Assembly (NCBI GenBank): GCA_028023455.1
Contig: JAQFVV010000319.1
Location: 960,022-1,024,021, forward strand
Direction: 5' to 3'
Length of the DNA: 64,000 nt
Origin: Epiperipatus broadwayi
Lineage: Eukaryota > Onychophora > Udeonychophora > Euonychophora > Peripatidae
Part shown: piece after piece, positions 26,678-38,802 of the stretch
How the letters are laid out: every line of letters begins with the position of its first letter
Numbering within the stretch: the stretch's first letter is position 1
Made by a program: the position numbers and the translations under genes
The notes under the pieces: generated by a model
The model's input: only the letters and a program-made list of their open reading frames with translations
What the model was told of the DNA's origin: nothing
Database searches by the model: none

Positions 26678-26682
<5 letters not shown>

Positions 26683-26742
<60 letters not shown>
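26683..26742. repeat. (TA)n microsatellite
   Basis: TA run abutting the 24-bp TIR element at 26743. Confidence 0.95.
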
Positions 26743-26744
<2 letters not shown>

Positions 26745-27599
26745 ACCTGGGTCTCGTTTTATGCGGATTATTTTAATGCAATTTTGAAGTGTTATGCGAT
26801 TCAGGTTTCTTCTTAATATTTTTTATATTTCACTATATTTATTAGATATCAAGAAATTTAAATTATTAATAACTTATTTTGACTTGAAAAATTTTTTTCC
26901 CAAAAATATAACATTATATTAGCAGCTAACTTGAATATGGCCTGAAGCTGTATTTAGAATCTTAGGTAATATGTAAATAACCTACTTATACTAATGAATA
27001 AATAATAATAATAGATTTCTACTTGCATATAAAATTTTAAACTTTTAAAACATATTTTGTTAGATATAACAGAAATAAAAAAAAATTTTAGATTGTTAAA
27101 ATAAATAATGAAGATTTTATTGATTTTTTAAACTGAAAATAATCTTTTTAATGATAATGTATAATCTTTTTGTTTTGAATGCAATCTCATTTTTAATATA
27201 AAATCAGAAAACCATTAACAAAGCACAAGACTAAAAGTGGCAGTAGTTGTACACACATCACGAATCTGATTCACAAATGAACGCATATTCTCAAAAGTGG
27301 TAATGATTAAAATATGTATGAAAATGTGTAAAATTAAATACTGTAGTTAATAAAAAAAGTAAAAAAAAACATTGTTTTCAAATATTTGAAATTTTTTATT
27401 AGTCATACATTATTTCTTTATTTTTTTAATGTGAATTTTAAAGTAATTTTTCTTTGTTGTTTTGCTTTTATGTGATTTCTGAAAATTACTGGGACATATC
27501 CCCAATTTTTCAGGGTAAGTTAAGTCTATTTTTGTGTGATTTATTTTGTGTGTGTTTTCTTAGGAACCTATCTACCACATAAAATGAGACCCAGGTGTG
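26743..27599. mobile_element. Non-autonomous TIR element, 857 bp, in a TA run
   Basis: The ends are ACACCTGGGTCTCGTTTTAT (26743) and ATAAAATGAGACCCAGGTGT (27580-27599). The 24-bp TIRs differ at two positions. TA repeats lie on both sides, and U3 sequence continues beyond. The interior is AT-rich with no open frame of note. A TA duplication would fit a Tc1/mariner-like origin, but it cannot be told apart from the repeat itself. Confidence 0.85.
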
Positions 27600-27894
27600 T
27601 ATATATATATATATATAGCAGGAGTATAGAGTAATTCACATTATTACACTATTATAAATCAATCCATTATTATTTATTACATATGTAAGTATGTAGAAAT
27701 ACAGTATAGTTTGTATTAATTGATTTTGAAGTATTGAAAATCATATCATAATGTCAAAATAAAGATAAAAAGTGTTATAAATTTTTAAATACCTAGTATT
27801 AAAAATGCTTAATTAAATTTGTAAAAGCTGGAAGCATAATTCCATTTAAACTTTAACAGCAGTTAAACTTTTATAGTTTTTTTTAAGTGTCATA

Positions 27895-27977
27895 GCATTG
27901 GCCGGGACATGAACCTGCAACCCAGGCAACTGCCTGCAAGTGCAATGCAGTCGCGCTGACCTTTCGACCACCAATGC
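27895..27977 (-). tRNA. tRNA-like sequence, probably pseudogene or SINE head
   Basis: 83 nt with a perfect 7-bp acceptor stem (GCATTGG/CCAATGC), A box TGGTCGAAAGG and B box GGTTCATGTCC (one mismatch). A 5-bp anticodon stem CTGCA/TGCAG encloses the loop TTGCACT (anticodon would be GCA). The D and T stems are weak, position 37 is C, and the variable region is long as in Ser/Leu tRNAs. It is more likely a tRNA-derived repeat than a working tRNA-Cys. Confidence 0.6.
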
Positions 27978-28290
27978 AAGACAAAACTTTTATAGTTATA
28001 TAAATTTTTTAATACAAATTATGTTTTTGTATGTAAAGGCATCTGAAGGCATTATTGGCCACAATTACTAAGATGTTATTAGTAATGTCATTGTGGCAAT
28101 AAAAATCAAATGAATGATCTCTACATTTCTGTATACTGTATTGAGTTTAAGCTCTTGTGATGAATAATAAAGCATTACAACAACCTAGGCATCTTGTATT
28201 TATTAATGGATCAAATTTTATTTTACAAGACTGTGGATGCAATTAATAAAACTGATAATAGAACTTCTGTTCAACACTAATGATGAAAAG

Positions 28291-30005
28291 GGTAATAGTA
28301 TGAATATTGAAACCTACTGCTTGATGGCATTGTTTTTCACACAATGCACATCAATATATCATTTTAGCGGCCTAACTTATAGGTAACAGTACAAGTGTTG
28401 TTTAGAGCAGTAACAGGCCACCTAGAGGGTGGTGTATCCTATGATTACATAACAAAATACTATGCCCATTGACTTGCAACAGTATTTCTCAAGTGATGCA
28501 AATCAATTCTTGCTACAGTCTCATTTGATGGTGGCCATATTTGAAGGATGTAAAACTATCAAAAAAATTCAATGTGGAAAATTTTTGAGAAAGCATAGTG
28601 GATTTAATATTACATATTAAAAATTGTCATGCTATCATGTATCCCACCTGAAGAATTTCAACTAACCTGAAAAGGTTAGGGTTTTCAGCAGAGTTCTGCT
28701 GAGTTCATGTGCAAATCCACTTTTATGCATGAATCTGTATGAGAACAGTAGAATGTTGGCATGGCAAGTGTTCAAAATTGGTTGACAGGGAGTGAATTGC
28801 TGGCCACAGAAGTTGATGCTGTTGTGTTTTTTCAGAAAGAGAATAAACATCCTGCCAGATGGGAAGTTATGCATTTGCAGGAGGAGCATGGTTTAGTCAA
28901 CTACAGGATCTGGGGATTTTCATTGCCACTTCTGCATGTGTACCTAAGGTCTGCCTAGGGAAAGTTGGTTGGACAGCTCCAAAATTCCATTACATACAGC
29001 TTTGAGACTCATCTATTGGAGTCAAACAAACTGTAACTCCTCACCCCCCTAAAATGTTTAATTTATGAAAATGAACTGTTTAATTAAGGCTTTTTAAAAA
29101 AGGCAAAATATAAAGGAAGAACTTTTTGCTATCATATAAAGGTTTCGGTAGCATAAATATATATAAAAAAATCTCATTATAAAAAAATAAAAGATGATAA
29201 TTAAAAATCAAACCAACCTCCCTCCACCCTCTAAAAACCAACTGAACCTTTATTAAAATTGAATTGATTAATAAGGCTTTACAACACAAAAAAAGCTCGA
29301 AATCAATAAAAAGTCAATAAGGAAAAAAGGCAATAATTTAAAAGCAAACCAACCTCCCTCCAATAATTCGTATATTTTGTTAATCTATCTCTTTAAATGT
29401 ATTCTATATTTAAACACATTTAAAATTAATATGCAAAGTTTCCAGTACATTGACAAAAGATACTAAAAGATGAGAATAAAATTCAGACCACCACCCCTCC
29501 ACCCTCTAAAAATGAACTGTTGGTTTATTAATTAAAACTGAATTGTTTAAGGTTTTAATTAAAAAAGAAGCTCAAAATCCAAAAAAAGACAATAATTTAA
29601 AAGCAAACCAACCCCCGTCTACTACCTAAAAACAAAGTGCTGTTTGTTTATTAAAAAAGCAAAATAAAACGTACAAGTTTTATGTATAGAAAGAGGTAAA
29701 AAAAAATTGTTTTACTGTAGTATATGTAAAGAAACCGATAATTCAAAATAAAAAATAAAAGCTCAAAATAAAAAAAAAGTTGATAATTTAAAAGCAACCC
29801 CCCCTCCACACCATATAAAAAGGAAGTGTTTATTTATTAAAAACACAAATAAATCATATGAGTTTAATGTATAAAAAGTAAATAAAATATTTTTTTACAG
29901 TAGTATTCTGTAAAGAAGCTGCCAGCCTGTGCATCGGTATATTGATGTGCATTGGGCGATGATGAGTGCCATCAAATGGTAGGGTTCAGTATTTATACTA
30001 TTACC
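28291..30005. mobile_element. hAT-like non-autonomous TIR element, 1.7 kb
   Basis: Inverted ends of about 65-75 bp: GGTAATAGTATGAATATTGA at 28291 and its diverged complement ending TACTATTACC at 30005, both containing TTGATGGCA and GCACATCAATATA. The flanks ATGAAAAG and ATGAAAAT could be an 8-bp target duplication with one mismatch, which suggests hAT. No transposase frame is seen. The interior carries a C-rich repeat (29041-29830). Confidence 0.75.
29041..29830. repeat. Degenerate tandem repeat with CCTCCACCC blocks
   Basis: About six irregular units of 120-180 bases: ACCAACCTCCCTCCACCCTC-like blocks near 29041, 29216, 29350, 29488, 29610 and 29797, alternating with GCTCAAAAT and CAATAATTTAAAAGCAA segments. 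Confidence 0.7.
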
Positions 30006-30381
30006 ATGAAAATTCATAATAGCTTTTATTAAGGATTATGAAACAATGAAAGCTGTTTTTTTTTAAAAATTAATGAAGGTTAATACATAAAGTCTGGCTT
30101 CATAATCATTCATTGATTTAATGTGTGAATACTAACATCCTATTAACTCATCATTGAATAATAAAATTTTACACCTAGTTATCTATGATAAAGATGGAGC
30201 ATAAACAACATTCATAATAAAATTAATTTAAAATTTAAAAATGAGATAAATATAAATCAGAAATAAAACTTAATGTCTTTTATATTTTAAGTATAAAATT
30301 AATTTTATGTATATGATATAATTATGTTAGTACAACACTTAAAATCAAAATATTATTTATAAGAAATTAATGAGGTCAAGA

Positions 30382-32246
30382 TATAGAAGTTTTAGTTGTC
30401 TTTTGATAGCCAGTCAATGCTACTTGTTTGCATTGTTTATGTGTTAAAACAATAAAATGTAATGTTACTGGGCCATGATTTAAAAAAATAGTGACTTTTT
30501 TATCTCTTAAATTTTTTCTACTCCATCTTTTAATATTTCATTTTTGGTGGGGTTTTTTTTATTTTTGATTATACGGGCGATTGTTTTTTGTGACTTTAAC
30601 TTTTATTTTTGAAAACAATTTTTATTACCTTTTTTAAAAAATAAAAACAACCAAAAATAACTTCTGTCTTTAACTTTTACAAAGTATTTCTCAATATATC
30701 CCCCCCCCCAAATAAAATAAGATCAAAACTTTTGACTTTTTTAAGTTTCTTTTTTTTTGTTTAAAAATACAGCCAATTTTTTTTGGCCTATAAGAAAAAA
30801 ATTTTTGCCTTTATTTGTATACCACTGATATACTAAAATTTTTATTTTTAAAACCAATTTTATTACCTTTTTTAAGAAATAAAAACAAACCAAAAATAAC
30901 TTTTGTCACAGTGAAAACAAAGTATTTCTCAACACACTCCCCCAAAAATAAAAATAACCTCTTTTTTGGCTTTAACTTTTATTTTTGAAATCAATTTTTA
31001 TTACCTTTTTTAAAAAATAAAAACCAAAAATAACTTGCATCTATAACTTTTACAAAGTATTTTTCAATCCATTCCTCTTCCCCAAATTAAAATAAGATCA
31101 AAACTTTTGACTTTTTCAAGTTTCGTTTTCTTTTTTTTTTTTTTGTTTAGAAATATAGCCACTTTTTTTCCAATAAGGCAATATTTTTTCGGCTTTATTT
31201 GTATACCGCTGATATACTAAAACTTTCATTTATTAAAAACAATTTCTGTTAGTTTTTTTAAAAAATAAAAGCAAACAGAAATAACTTTGGTCTCTATCTT
31301 TTGTCTCAGTGAAGACAAAGTATTTCTAAACCCACTCCCTCTTCTGTCTAAAAATTAAAATAAGATCAAAACTTGACTTTTTCAACTTCTGTTGTCTTTT
31401 TTTTTTAAAGATTTTGATTATACAGTATTTTTTTTGGCTTAATTTGTATTATGTGATGTCTATTTTACCATTTTTTTAAAAAAAAATCCTTTTCTTATTA
31501 TTTACATTTTTTGATTCTTTCAACACACCAGCACAAAAAAATTACATTCAGACATTTACACATTTTATTTTATTTTTTTCAGATTTAAAATAGTGACTTT
31601 TTTTTGACTGTACGGTGATTTTAATTATGCTATTTCTATTTTGCCCTTACTATTAATGACATTTTTGATCCTTTTATTTTTTCATACTACATCATTAAAA
31701 TTTTATTTTTAATAATGGAATACATTAAGTTGCATTAGCCTGACTGACATCGGTAAGTGGCACAATTGGTGCACCATTTTATTGTCTTGCATAATTTCTC
31801 ACGAAAGCATGAGTTTTCGCATAAGCTCAGTTGAAATATGTCCGGCCCTACCCTTTCCCAATATTTTTCAAATTCCACATTGGGTAGAAAAGGGTGGGGA
31901 CAGTGTAACAATTCTTAATGAGTCAGACTGCATGATTTAAGTAGAAATTAAATTACTCTGCTATGGAGATATCAAAACTTGTGGCCACTTGAAATCCAAA
32001 CACATTCAGATGATATGGTACTGATTAGTGAATTGTGTGAATTCGCATAAAGTGTCATGAAGCACAAATCAGGCCATAATACATCTGTGCAAAGCCATCA
32101 ACTGGCCTGCAATGGCTAAGATAAACACAACTGTTTTTTTAGCCATAAGTGTAGGCTGTTGAAATGGCATTTTTATGTGTTTTAACACAAACGATGCCAT
32201 CAAGTGGCCATGACCAGCTATCAAAAGACAAACAAAGTTTCTATAC
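30382..32246. mobile_element. TIR element related to the hAT-like one, 1.9 kb
   Basis: Left TATAGAAGTTTTAGTTGTCT (30383) is matched by the complement at 32165-32245, with TCTTTTGATAGC shared exactly and imperfect arms of 70-80 bp. It carries GCCATCAANTGGCC motifs like those of the 28-kb element, so both probably used related transposases. It interrupts U3 sequence (30255-30380 joins 32255-32350). No transposase frame and no clear target duplication were seen. Confidence 0.65.
30660..31440. repeat. Tandem repeat, about 384-bp period
   Basis: Two and a half copies of a T/A-rich unit with ACAAAGTATTTCTCAA, AAATAAGATCAAAACTT and ATACCACTGATATACTAAAA. The last motif is at 30819 and again at about 31203. 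C-runs occur at the same place in each copy. Confidence 0.7.
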
Positions 32247-32933
32247 ATAAATAAATAAAATAACAATTTTATTCACATAAATCAATTGACATATTTTAAA
32301 AGATCTAAGTAAAATTATTTGAGCTGGCTAAATAATTTAAACTGAAGTGAATCATGATCTATAAATATTGTAATGAAGAACCCTATTAAACACAATTATA
32401 ATTGAGCCATACTTGATCATAACTATAATAATTTTACTAACATGATCACAACGGTGATGAGCAAACTAAAAGTGATTATCACTTTAAATCTTAGTGTTGA
32501 TATTCTTAACACCTCACAAATATCTCCTTGTCATAATATGAATAAAACAGTTATCCTAAGGCTTCTAAAATATTTGTATGTTCATGCCTGTTATTTTATT
32601 GAAACACAGACTGGTGTCTCAAGCAAACTAAGCTTAAATCACTTGAAAGATCATGTTAGCACCAACCGTAATTTTGGCATCTATAAACCTCACTGGTAAT
32701 ATTGCAGTATTTGGTTACTGTGATATAATATTACTAAAAAATTGATAAAGCAAAATAATGTTAATACCAGTTTTATGTCGGTAGTAACATGCAAGTGGTC
32801 TTTATGTTTTTTTAAACAATTGCAACCTTTCTTGATAATCGTCTACATCATTAGCTAACTAATAATAAATTAGATTTTTTAAAAAGAAAATGTAAATACA
32901 CACACATACGCGCACACACACATATATATATAT

Positions 32934-33270
32934 ATGTTAATTCTAATATTTTCACGGATAAAAGATGTCATATTATTACTATTTGTGGGATATGAAAGAT
33001 GTGAATTAAAGAAGATTAACAACATTTAAAAGAAGCTATTGGAAGAGAAAATAAATTTTAAAACTTCTTAACCAATATATAAGGAGAAAGAAAACAATAA
33101 AAACGATTTTAAATCTCATGTGCATACTTATTATAATTTGAGAAAGAGAACGCTCTGAGGAAGGTACTTGATATTGTACTAAAATGTCAGGATTTAGCTT
33201 TTTAACTACACGGAATATCCCAAAAATAGTAATAATAATATGACATCTTTTATCCGTAAAAATATTAGAA

Positions 33271-33275
<5 letters not shown>
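32934..33275. mobile_element. Inverted-repeat element, 342 bp, in a TA run
   Basis: The left arm TATGTTAATTCTAATATTTT (32934) and the right arm ending AAAATATTAGAATTAATATA (33256-33275) match over about 58 bp, including GGATAAAAGATGTCATATTA. Flanked by TA/CA repeats. It holds a hammerhead-like motif at 33155, so it may be a PLE-terminal or retrozyme-like unit rather than an ordinary MITE. Confidence 0.75.
33155..33184 (+). ncRNA. Hammerhead-like motif, degenerate
   Basis: CTGAGGA (CUGANGA consensus), then stem II GGTAC...GTACT (one G-T), then AAAA where GAAA is required. The lost G would abolish cleavage. It sits inside the inverted-repeat element. Confidence 0.35.

Positions 33276-33311
<36 letters not shown>
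33276..33311. repeat. (TA)n microsatellite
   Basis: TA run between the 342-bp inverted-repeat element and the solo LTR. Confidence 0.9.
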
Positions 33312-33314
<3 letters not shown>

Positions 33315-35409
33315 AACAGGATATATATATATATATATGCGTTATATTCAAATTTTAATAGTAACTTTTTTTATCTAATACAGAATTAAAAACAAACTGT
33401 CAAAATGCACAAATAACGAATTATTAATTTATTAATATGTTAGATTGATTTAAATATTAAAATAAGCTTTAAAAAATAAATAAATTATAGAATCGAAGCA
33501 AAGATTCTAATGTTTAAATAAAATATATAATAAAAACCTTTTTAATAATAGCGAAGATTTTTTAATTATAAAAAAATTACAAACAGATCCTTGAGGCAAA
33601 ATCACAATTAAAGAAATGATTACGAAATAGATAAGAGTTCCCACCCAGAGATAGAGACACAGACCTCAGTGGAAAACCCAAAAGCTCACCTTGGACACGA
33701 AGAATATACCAATAAAATATAAATAATGAAATATGTTTGATGAATCCATGCATTCCAGAGATAAGGTGCCTGGGGAGTATAAAAGGAAAAACCAAAACGA
33801 TAATTAGTTATAGTTGGATAATCAGAAAATTAAAGTTTTGAATTCATCTGTAAAAAAATAATTTTAAAAGTTATCACCATCACCAAAAAAAAATGTAATT
33901 AGCTTCATCGTGCTTCCTTTGGTGCGGCCGGTTGAAGGCAGCTTTCATCTCCACGGATCCCGTCTTCAGAAACCAGCATAAAGGCTTCATACATCATCAT
34001 AAGTCTTCATAGATCTTCATCGCAAAGGAATGAGCATGGATAAAGGAAAGTATAATTTATAAAAGATAAAATGAAATATAAACTGTTAAATTTAAAATAT
34101 TAGAACTTTATCTGTCTTTAAATGAATAATAGACTTTCTCTCTCAAGCAAACCTGAACTTTATTTCTATAAACTCTTATTTAAAGTCTTAAACGTAATCT
34201 CTTAAAAAAAGTATTGTATTTTTTTTTAATATTTTTATTCATGATTAATTAATATCTGTTTGTAATAGGGTAGGGGTTTGCGATTGCAAACTTAAATTTA
34301 AAAATAGAAACGTATATCATTATTTGTGCATTATTAAATTTAAAAGAAAAGTAGGTTAAATAATATTTGTAGTAAGAAAGTAAGTTAAATATAATGCTAA
34401 TTTTTAAATGATTTTAAAACTGTAAACTAAATATTTTTTTTAATTAAATTAATAAAATGATTTAAAATGTTAATTGAGTATAGATGGCTGCTAGACGAGT
34501 TTAAATATGTTACTTTAAAGAGGGTTTTGATTTCAGACTATTTGTTTCGTAGTTGTGTTAATGCTGGTGGAGAGATATATGGATGTTTAGATCAATGTAA
34601 TGTGAAGTGTGCTAGCACCTAGGGTGACAAATCCACTGAATGCATGACCCCAAAGAGGTAGTCATACCATTGAAATGGAAGCAGACGTATTTCCTGCGCC
34701 ATTGAGCCATTCCAGCTCTATGGATTTTGGACAATAAGCCGGCAAGATAAGACCGCTCTCCCATCCATACATAGCGTTTCTCTTCATTGTTTTATATGCA
34801 TGTTTCCTTCGCCTGACAGATGCACATTCCTGCGGGATGAAGGCCATGTCTTCTCCAATAATATCACACTGTTCAGACACACATTCCTGTTGATGTGATT
34901 CTATGCTAACATGTTCACATTGCATTGGTTGCTGATATATATCTGGAAGCAAGTATTGGTGTGGCTGCAGACCTTTAGTGCAGAATCAATTGTTTGAAGG
35001 TCTTTTAATTGCGTCTAGGTAGCTCATTTATACTCAACATTCTAAAATTTAAAATTAAAGTTAAAAACAAATAAAATAATAATGGAACAGAAAAAAACAT
35101 AAATTTCTTCTTGTGTTATAAAAATTAATTTTTTAAAGTTTGTGTGTTATAAATTATATACATAAATAAAATCTTTTTTTTGTATTATTAATACTGACAG
35201 TGATTGCTTTTTTAATTCTTTATTATTAAAAATATATTTTAATAAATATATAAGTTTCTGTGTCTACTTGAGCTAGTGACTAGGGCTGGCAGTCACAGTC
35301 TTAACAGTGTGTATCTGTCGACTTTATAAATTTTTTAGGTTCAAAGTAGCCTAGTGGCACTCTGTCGGCAGATGTGGTAAGACTGGATACTTCACCTTCA
35401 CCCCGACCG

Positions 35410-35411
<2 letters not shown>
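33312..35411 (+). mobile_element. Solo LTR, diverged relative of the 54.7-kb LTR
   Basis: It starts TGTAACAGGATATATAT, like the LTR at 54730 (TGTAACGATATATAAATATG). Its last part (35260-35390) matches the LTR end, including TGAGCTAGTGAC and ACTTTATAAATTTT. A TATAAAAG box lies at 33778-33785, 466 bases in (481 in the 54.7-kb LTR), followed by a GC-richer leader around 33900-34050. No internal region or second LTR is found, and (TA)n flanks both sides. The right end is approximate. Confidence 0.7.
33778..33785 (+). promoter_or_regulatory. TATA box of the solo LTR
   Basis: TATAAAAG in the context GGGGAGTATAAAAGG, at the same distance from the LTR start as the TATA box of the complete element at 54.7 kb. 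Confidence 0.55.

Positions 35412-35443
<32 letters not shown>
35412..35443. repeat. (TA)n between solo LTR and LTR-like copy 2
   Basis: About 30 bases of TA separate two unrelated elements, so both inserted in the same microsatellite. Confidence 0.9.
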
Positions 35444-35446
<3 letters not shown>

Positions 35447-38270
35447 ACCCTTACTTCTTGATATATATAAAATAGTTTAAAAATACAACTAGCTCAGTTA
35501 CATTATTATGCTTAATTAAAATTTGCATATCTATCTTTAATATACTTTTATATTATCATATCTTAATTAAATTTATTATCAATCATCAAAATCAATATAA
35601 TTCTAGATTATATTAATTAAATAAGTATTTATAAAATTATGAGACTGCGAAGTAAAGTTACAAAGCAATAAGCAGATTTACACTGAGTCAATATCTCCCA
35701 AGATACTGTCTCAATGGCATAAGAATACTATCACTACCCTATCACTTTACCACTACATCTATAGCATTCTTATGGCTTTTAAATGAAATGAATTATCTTC
35801 AATAATACTAAAATAATTCCTAACTTAAACTTAAAATATAATTAAATAATCTCAGGTTCTTCTAAGTTTTAAGATAATAATAATTCATGTAAATAAGTAT
35901 GATGTGGGATTTTATATCAAACTTAAATACACCTAACTTATTTTAATAATAATAATAAATAATAATCTTAAAGTGTAATTTAATCTCATCTATTTCTATT
36001 ATATAATCAATCATTAAATGAATAAATAATTATATGTATATCTTTTATTTCATATGGTATCTTCATTTTAAAATAGATCAAATCTTATACTTAATAATCT
36101 GTGGTAATAAACAATATTGTATTCTTATAATGTGCATTATAATCATCTTATGACCATTGTAATATTTATGTTCATGTCAATCAATTCTTATAAAATAATG
36201 TTAAGCAAATATGGTATTCAATCCTAAGTAATAATAACAAATTCATTTTGTGCAAATATTATGTTTATTTCAAATCATCTGATGTCAAAATGCTGAAGTG
36301 AAAATAATGAAACTCGACACACTTTTAAAACAAATTAACAAATTTATTTACAATAACTTCAAATAAAATTTATTTACACTATTTACAGTTTTAACTTATG
36401 ACAACAAATAAAATAAAAATAGGAATACAAATATAAGAGGCTTACACTGTTATTAACTTATGTACTTAATAAGGAATTACACATTCCTTCAAATGCTATA
36501 TTAATATTATTACAGTGTATTTTCCTTAAACTTAGATTTTAAATAAATAACTAGTAATGTACTTTAATTACTACAAATAACAATACATGTCAAGACTATT
36601 TATGTAGCATGTGTACATAATGTAGCTTTACCTATTAAATAACTACATTAATTAAATCTCATTTATAATATATTGTAATGTATTCACTTTATTACTAGCA
36701 TTGCTTAATATCTGTATATAAAATCAATATCTCTTTATAATGTAAAACAAATGATTGGCTATAATTATATTCCACCTAATGTAATTTCTGTTATATGTTT
36801 TATAAAATATGCATTCTACTTTTGTATTATTCAAATAATAATATTTAAATCATTTATCAATTTTAAATTCATAAAACATTACATTAGATAAATTTTATGA
36901 TTCCTTTCTGTGTAAAATCATTATTTTACCCTATGTGCTTTACTAACCTTTCTAATAAATTTCTATCTATAAAACATATTCTAAACTTATTTAAAACATT
37001 TTCCGGAAAACAAATATCAACTTCAAATAAAATATTCATTATCTAAATTACTCATACTATATTGTCTATACTTAGTAAACTTTTCAATCTAAATATAGGC
37101 TTCTACTCATAACGTAACTTAACTTATTCAATAAACAAAATACACAAAAATATAGACTTTTAAAATCCTTTTCTAAATTGCAAAATAAAATAATTACTTA
37201 GATAAATCATAAACATCATTTAAATACTAAGCATAAATAAAAAATATCAAAATTATTTACGAAAGAATCATATAATCATTTCTAAGCTTTTACGTAATGT
37301 TGTATTATGTTTATATTATAAATTAAAATATTATGCATATTTTAATAACGTTTGCTGTCAATATAATGTATGTGTTTTCATAATATATTTATCCATTCAT
37401 TCTACAACAACATAATATTCAGTTGATCTAAAGAAAAACATATTAAATTCATTAAAAATCATTATACAATATTTTTTTACCATAATAATAATATTGTCCA
37501 GTCTGCTATCCAGTATTCTTCGGAATTTGCAGCTTCAGAAAATAAAAATCATTCACACTTTCACTCATAAACATTCATTAAAATATTCCGTGTTGTATTA
37601 ATTATAAAAATAAATTTATGTAATTAATTATTATATTATTTTAAGTTACTATTTAATAAATGTACCTAACCTACTTTTTAATAGTTTAATAATATTTTAA
37701 ATTTTATATTAAATAAATAAAATAAGATTTATATTACGGATTCCAGCGATGACTTTTGTTCTACCATAAAAGTTCTAACAAATATCCTCCGTATAAAGTC
37801 AATAGAACACTATTTCCTGTTCCGTTGAATCACGTGTTTCTTGAAAGTTTATAATAAAATGATAACGTTCTTTTTTTTTAAAAATAAAAATAAGTTCCCC
37901 AAGAAAACAAAACAAAATTAAACAATAGCTATAAGTTTTGTCTGGATCCAGTTCTTCATAGAATATTATTCACAAAGTTATTATTTCAAAATTAATTTAT
38001 AATTGTTGAATTATTCTCCTTTAATTATTTTCATTAACTTAGTTTGGCCTAAACTGGTTTGGCCTGGACGTCCACGTTTTATTTGCGCATTTATAAATAA
38101 TATATTCAGGTAAGAATTAATTTCTCCATCTATAACGACCTGCGTTTAGATTACTTCGATATAGCAATTTTATTATATTGCGTTTTTAAATAATCATATT
38201 TATAGTCTATTTGCCTTTTTAAAACGTCAATATTTAGTCTTTTAGCATAAAGACTTAACAAGGCAAGTAT

Positions 38271-38540
38271 CTATTTTAAATTACTACTGCATCTTATATC
38301 TTTCCATAAGATATACATTTTACTTCTATAATTTGTCAAAATACTTTCTTTTACAGAAATATTTATATTTTTTTTTAAAATATCTATTAGTAATAGACAA
38401 TAGTAATTTAACTTTTGAAAACTATTTTTAGTCCAAAATACTACTTTTCTCCATCTTGTAGTTTTATGTTCTAATCTAGCGTCTGTTACTTTTCCAGCAT
38501 AAAGTTTCTGATAAATTTCTCCGATACGTGATGTTTCCAT
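38271..38540 (-). CDS. METS small ORF, copy 2 (89 aa, unknown function)
   Basis: Longest of three related ORFs, about 230 bases downstream of the element's TATA box. It starts METSRIGEIYQKLYAG and carries LEHKTTRWRKVVFWT (residues 23-37), almost identical to copy 3 and about half identical to copy 1 over 43 residues. It is basic with a short hydrophobic patch (YYCLLLIDIL near 46-55), and no signal peptide or known domain is apparent. The part after residue 50 is not supported by copy 3, which stops there. It could be an LTR-encoded peptide or the first coding exon of a longer transcript, since the mRNA would continue into the element. Function unknown. Confidence 0.45.
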   Translation of the reverse strand: METSRIGEIYQKLYAGKVTDARLEHKTTRWRKVVFWTKNSFQKLNYYCLLLIDILKKNINISVKESILTNYRSKMYILWKDIRCSSNLK

Positions 38541-38768
38541 TGATTATTTGTACGTAAATTGAGTTTCGATATTGAGAAGATGATAAGGAATTATTAAGAT
38601 ATCTACTGCATATTCATTACTTTAAAAATATTATAAATTATTCAATAACACTCTTATGATTTTACAACTGATTTTAAGAGCGTTTATAAATTTACTTGGC
38701 TATTTTTTAATAGCACAAACGACTTAGAAGTTTTATTGTAGAGAGACCCCCTCAACAATTGAATCCAG

Positions 38769-38802
38769 CTTATATACTGCCAGAAACTCCTTATCTGATT
38801 GG
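38769..38802 (-). promoter_or_regulatory. CCAAT/TATA promoter of LTR-like copy 2
   Basis: Minus strand ACCAATCAGATAAGGAG (CCAAT at 38798-38802), then TATATAAG (38769-38776), then TTGAGGGGGTCTCTC. It matches copy 3 almost exactly. Confidence 0.65.

Larger units (their letters stand above)
23432..32400 (-). repeat. Micro-exon unit U3 (exons A, B, C), interrupted
   Basis: Matches U4 from its first bases (TTTAGTTGC at 23435 and 43752) through A, B and C to about 26330. It then continues in pieces matching the D-side of U1: 26410-26680, 27618-27690, 30255-30380 and 32255-32350. The gaps are inserted elements. Exon B has a one-base deletion. Confidence 0.75.

Noticed and set aside
34662-34952. Minus-strand 96-codon frame with rather gene-like codon use
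   Set aside because: It lies inside the solo LTR, antisense to it, and has no recognisable domain. The counterpart region of the related LTR at 54.7 kb does not keep it. It remains possible but unsupported.
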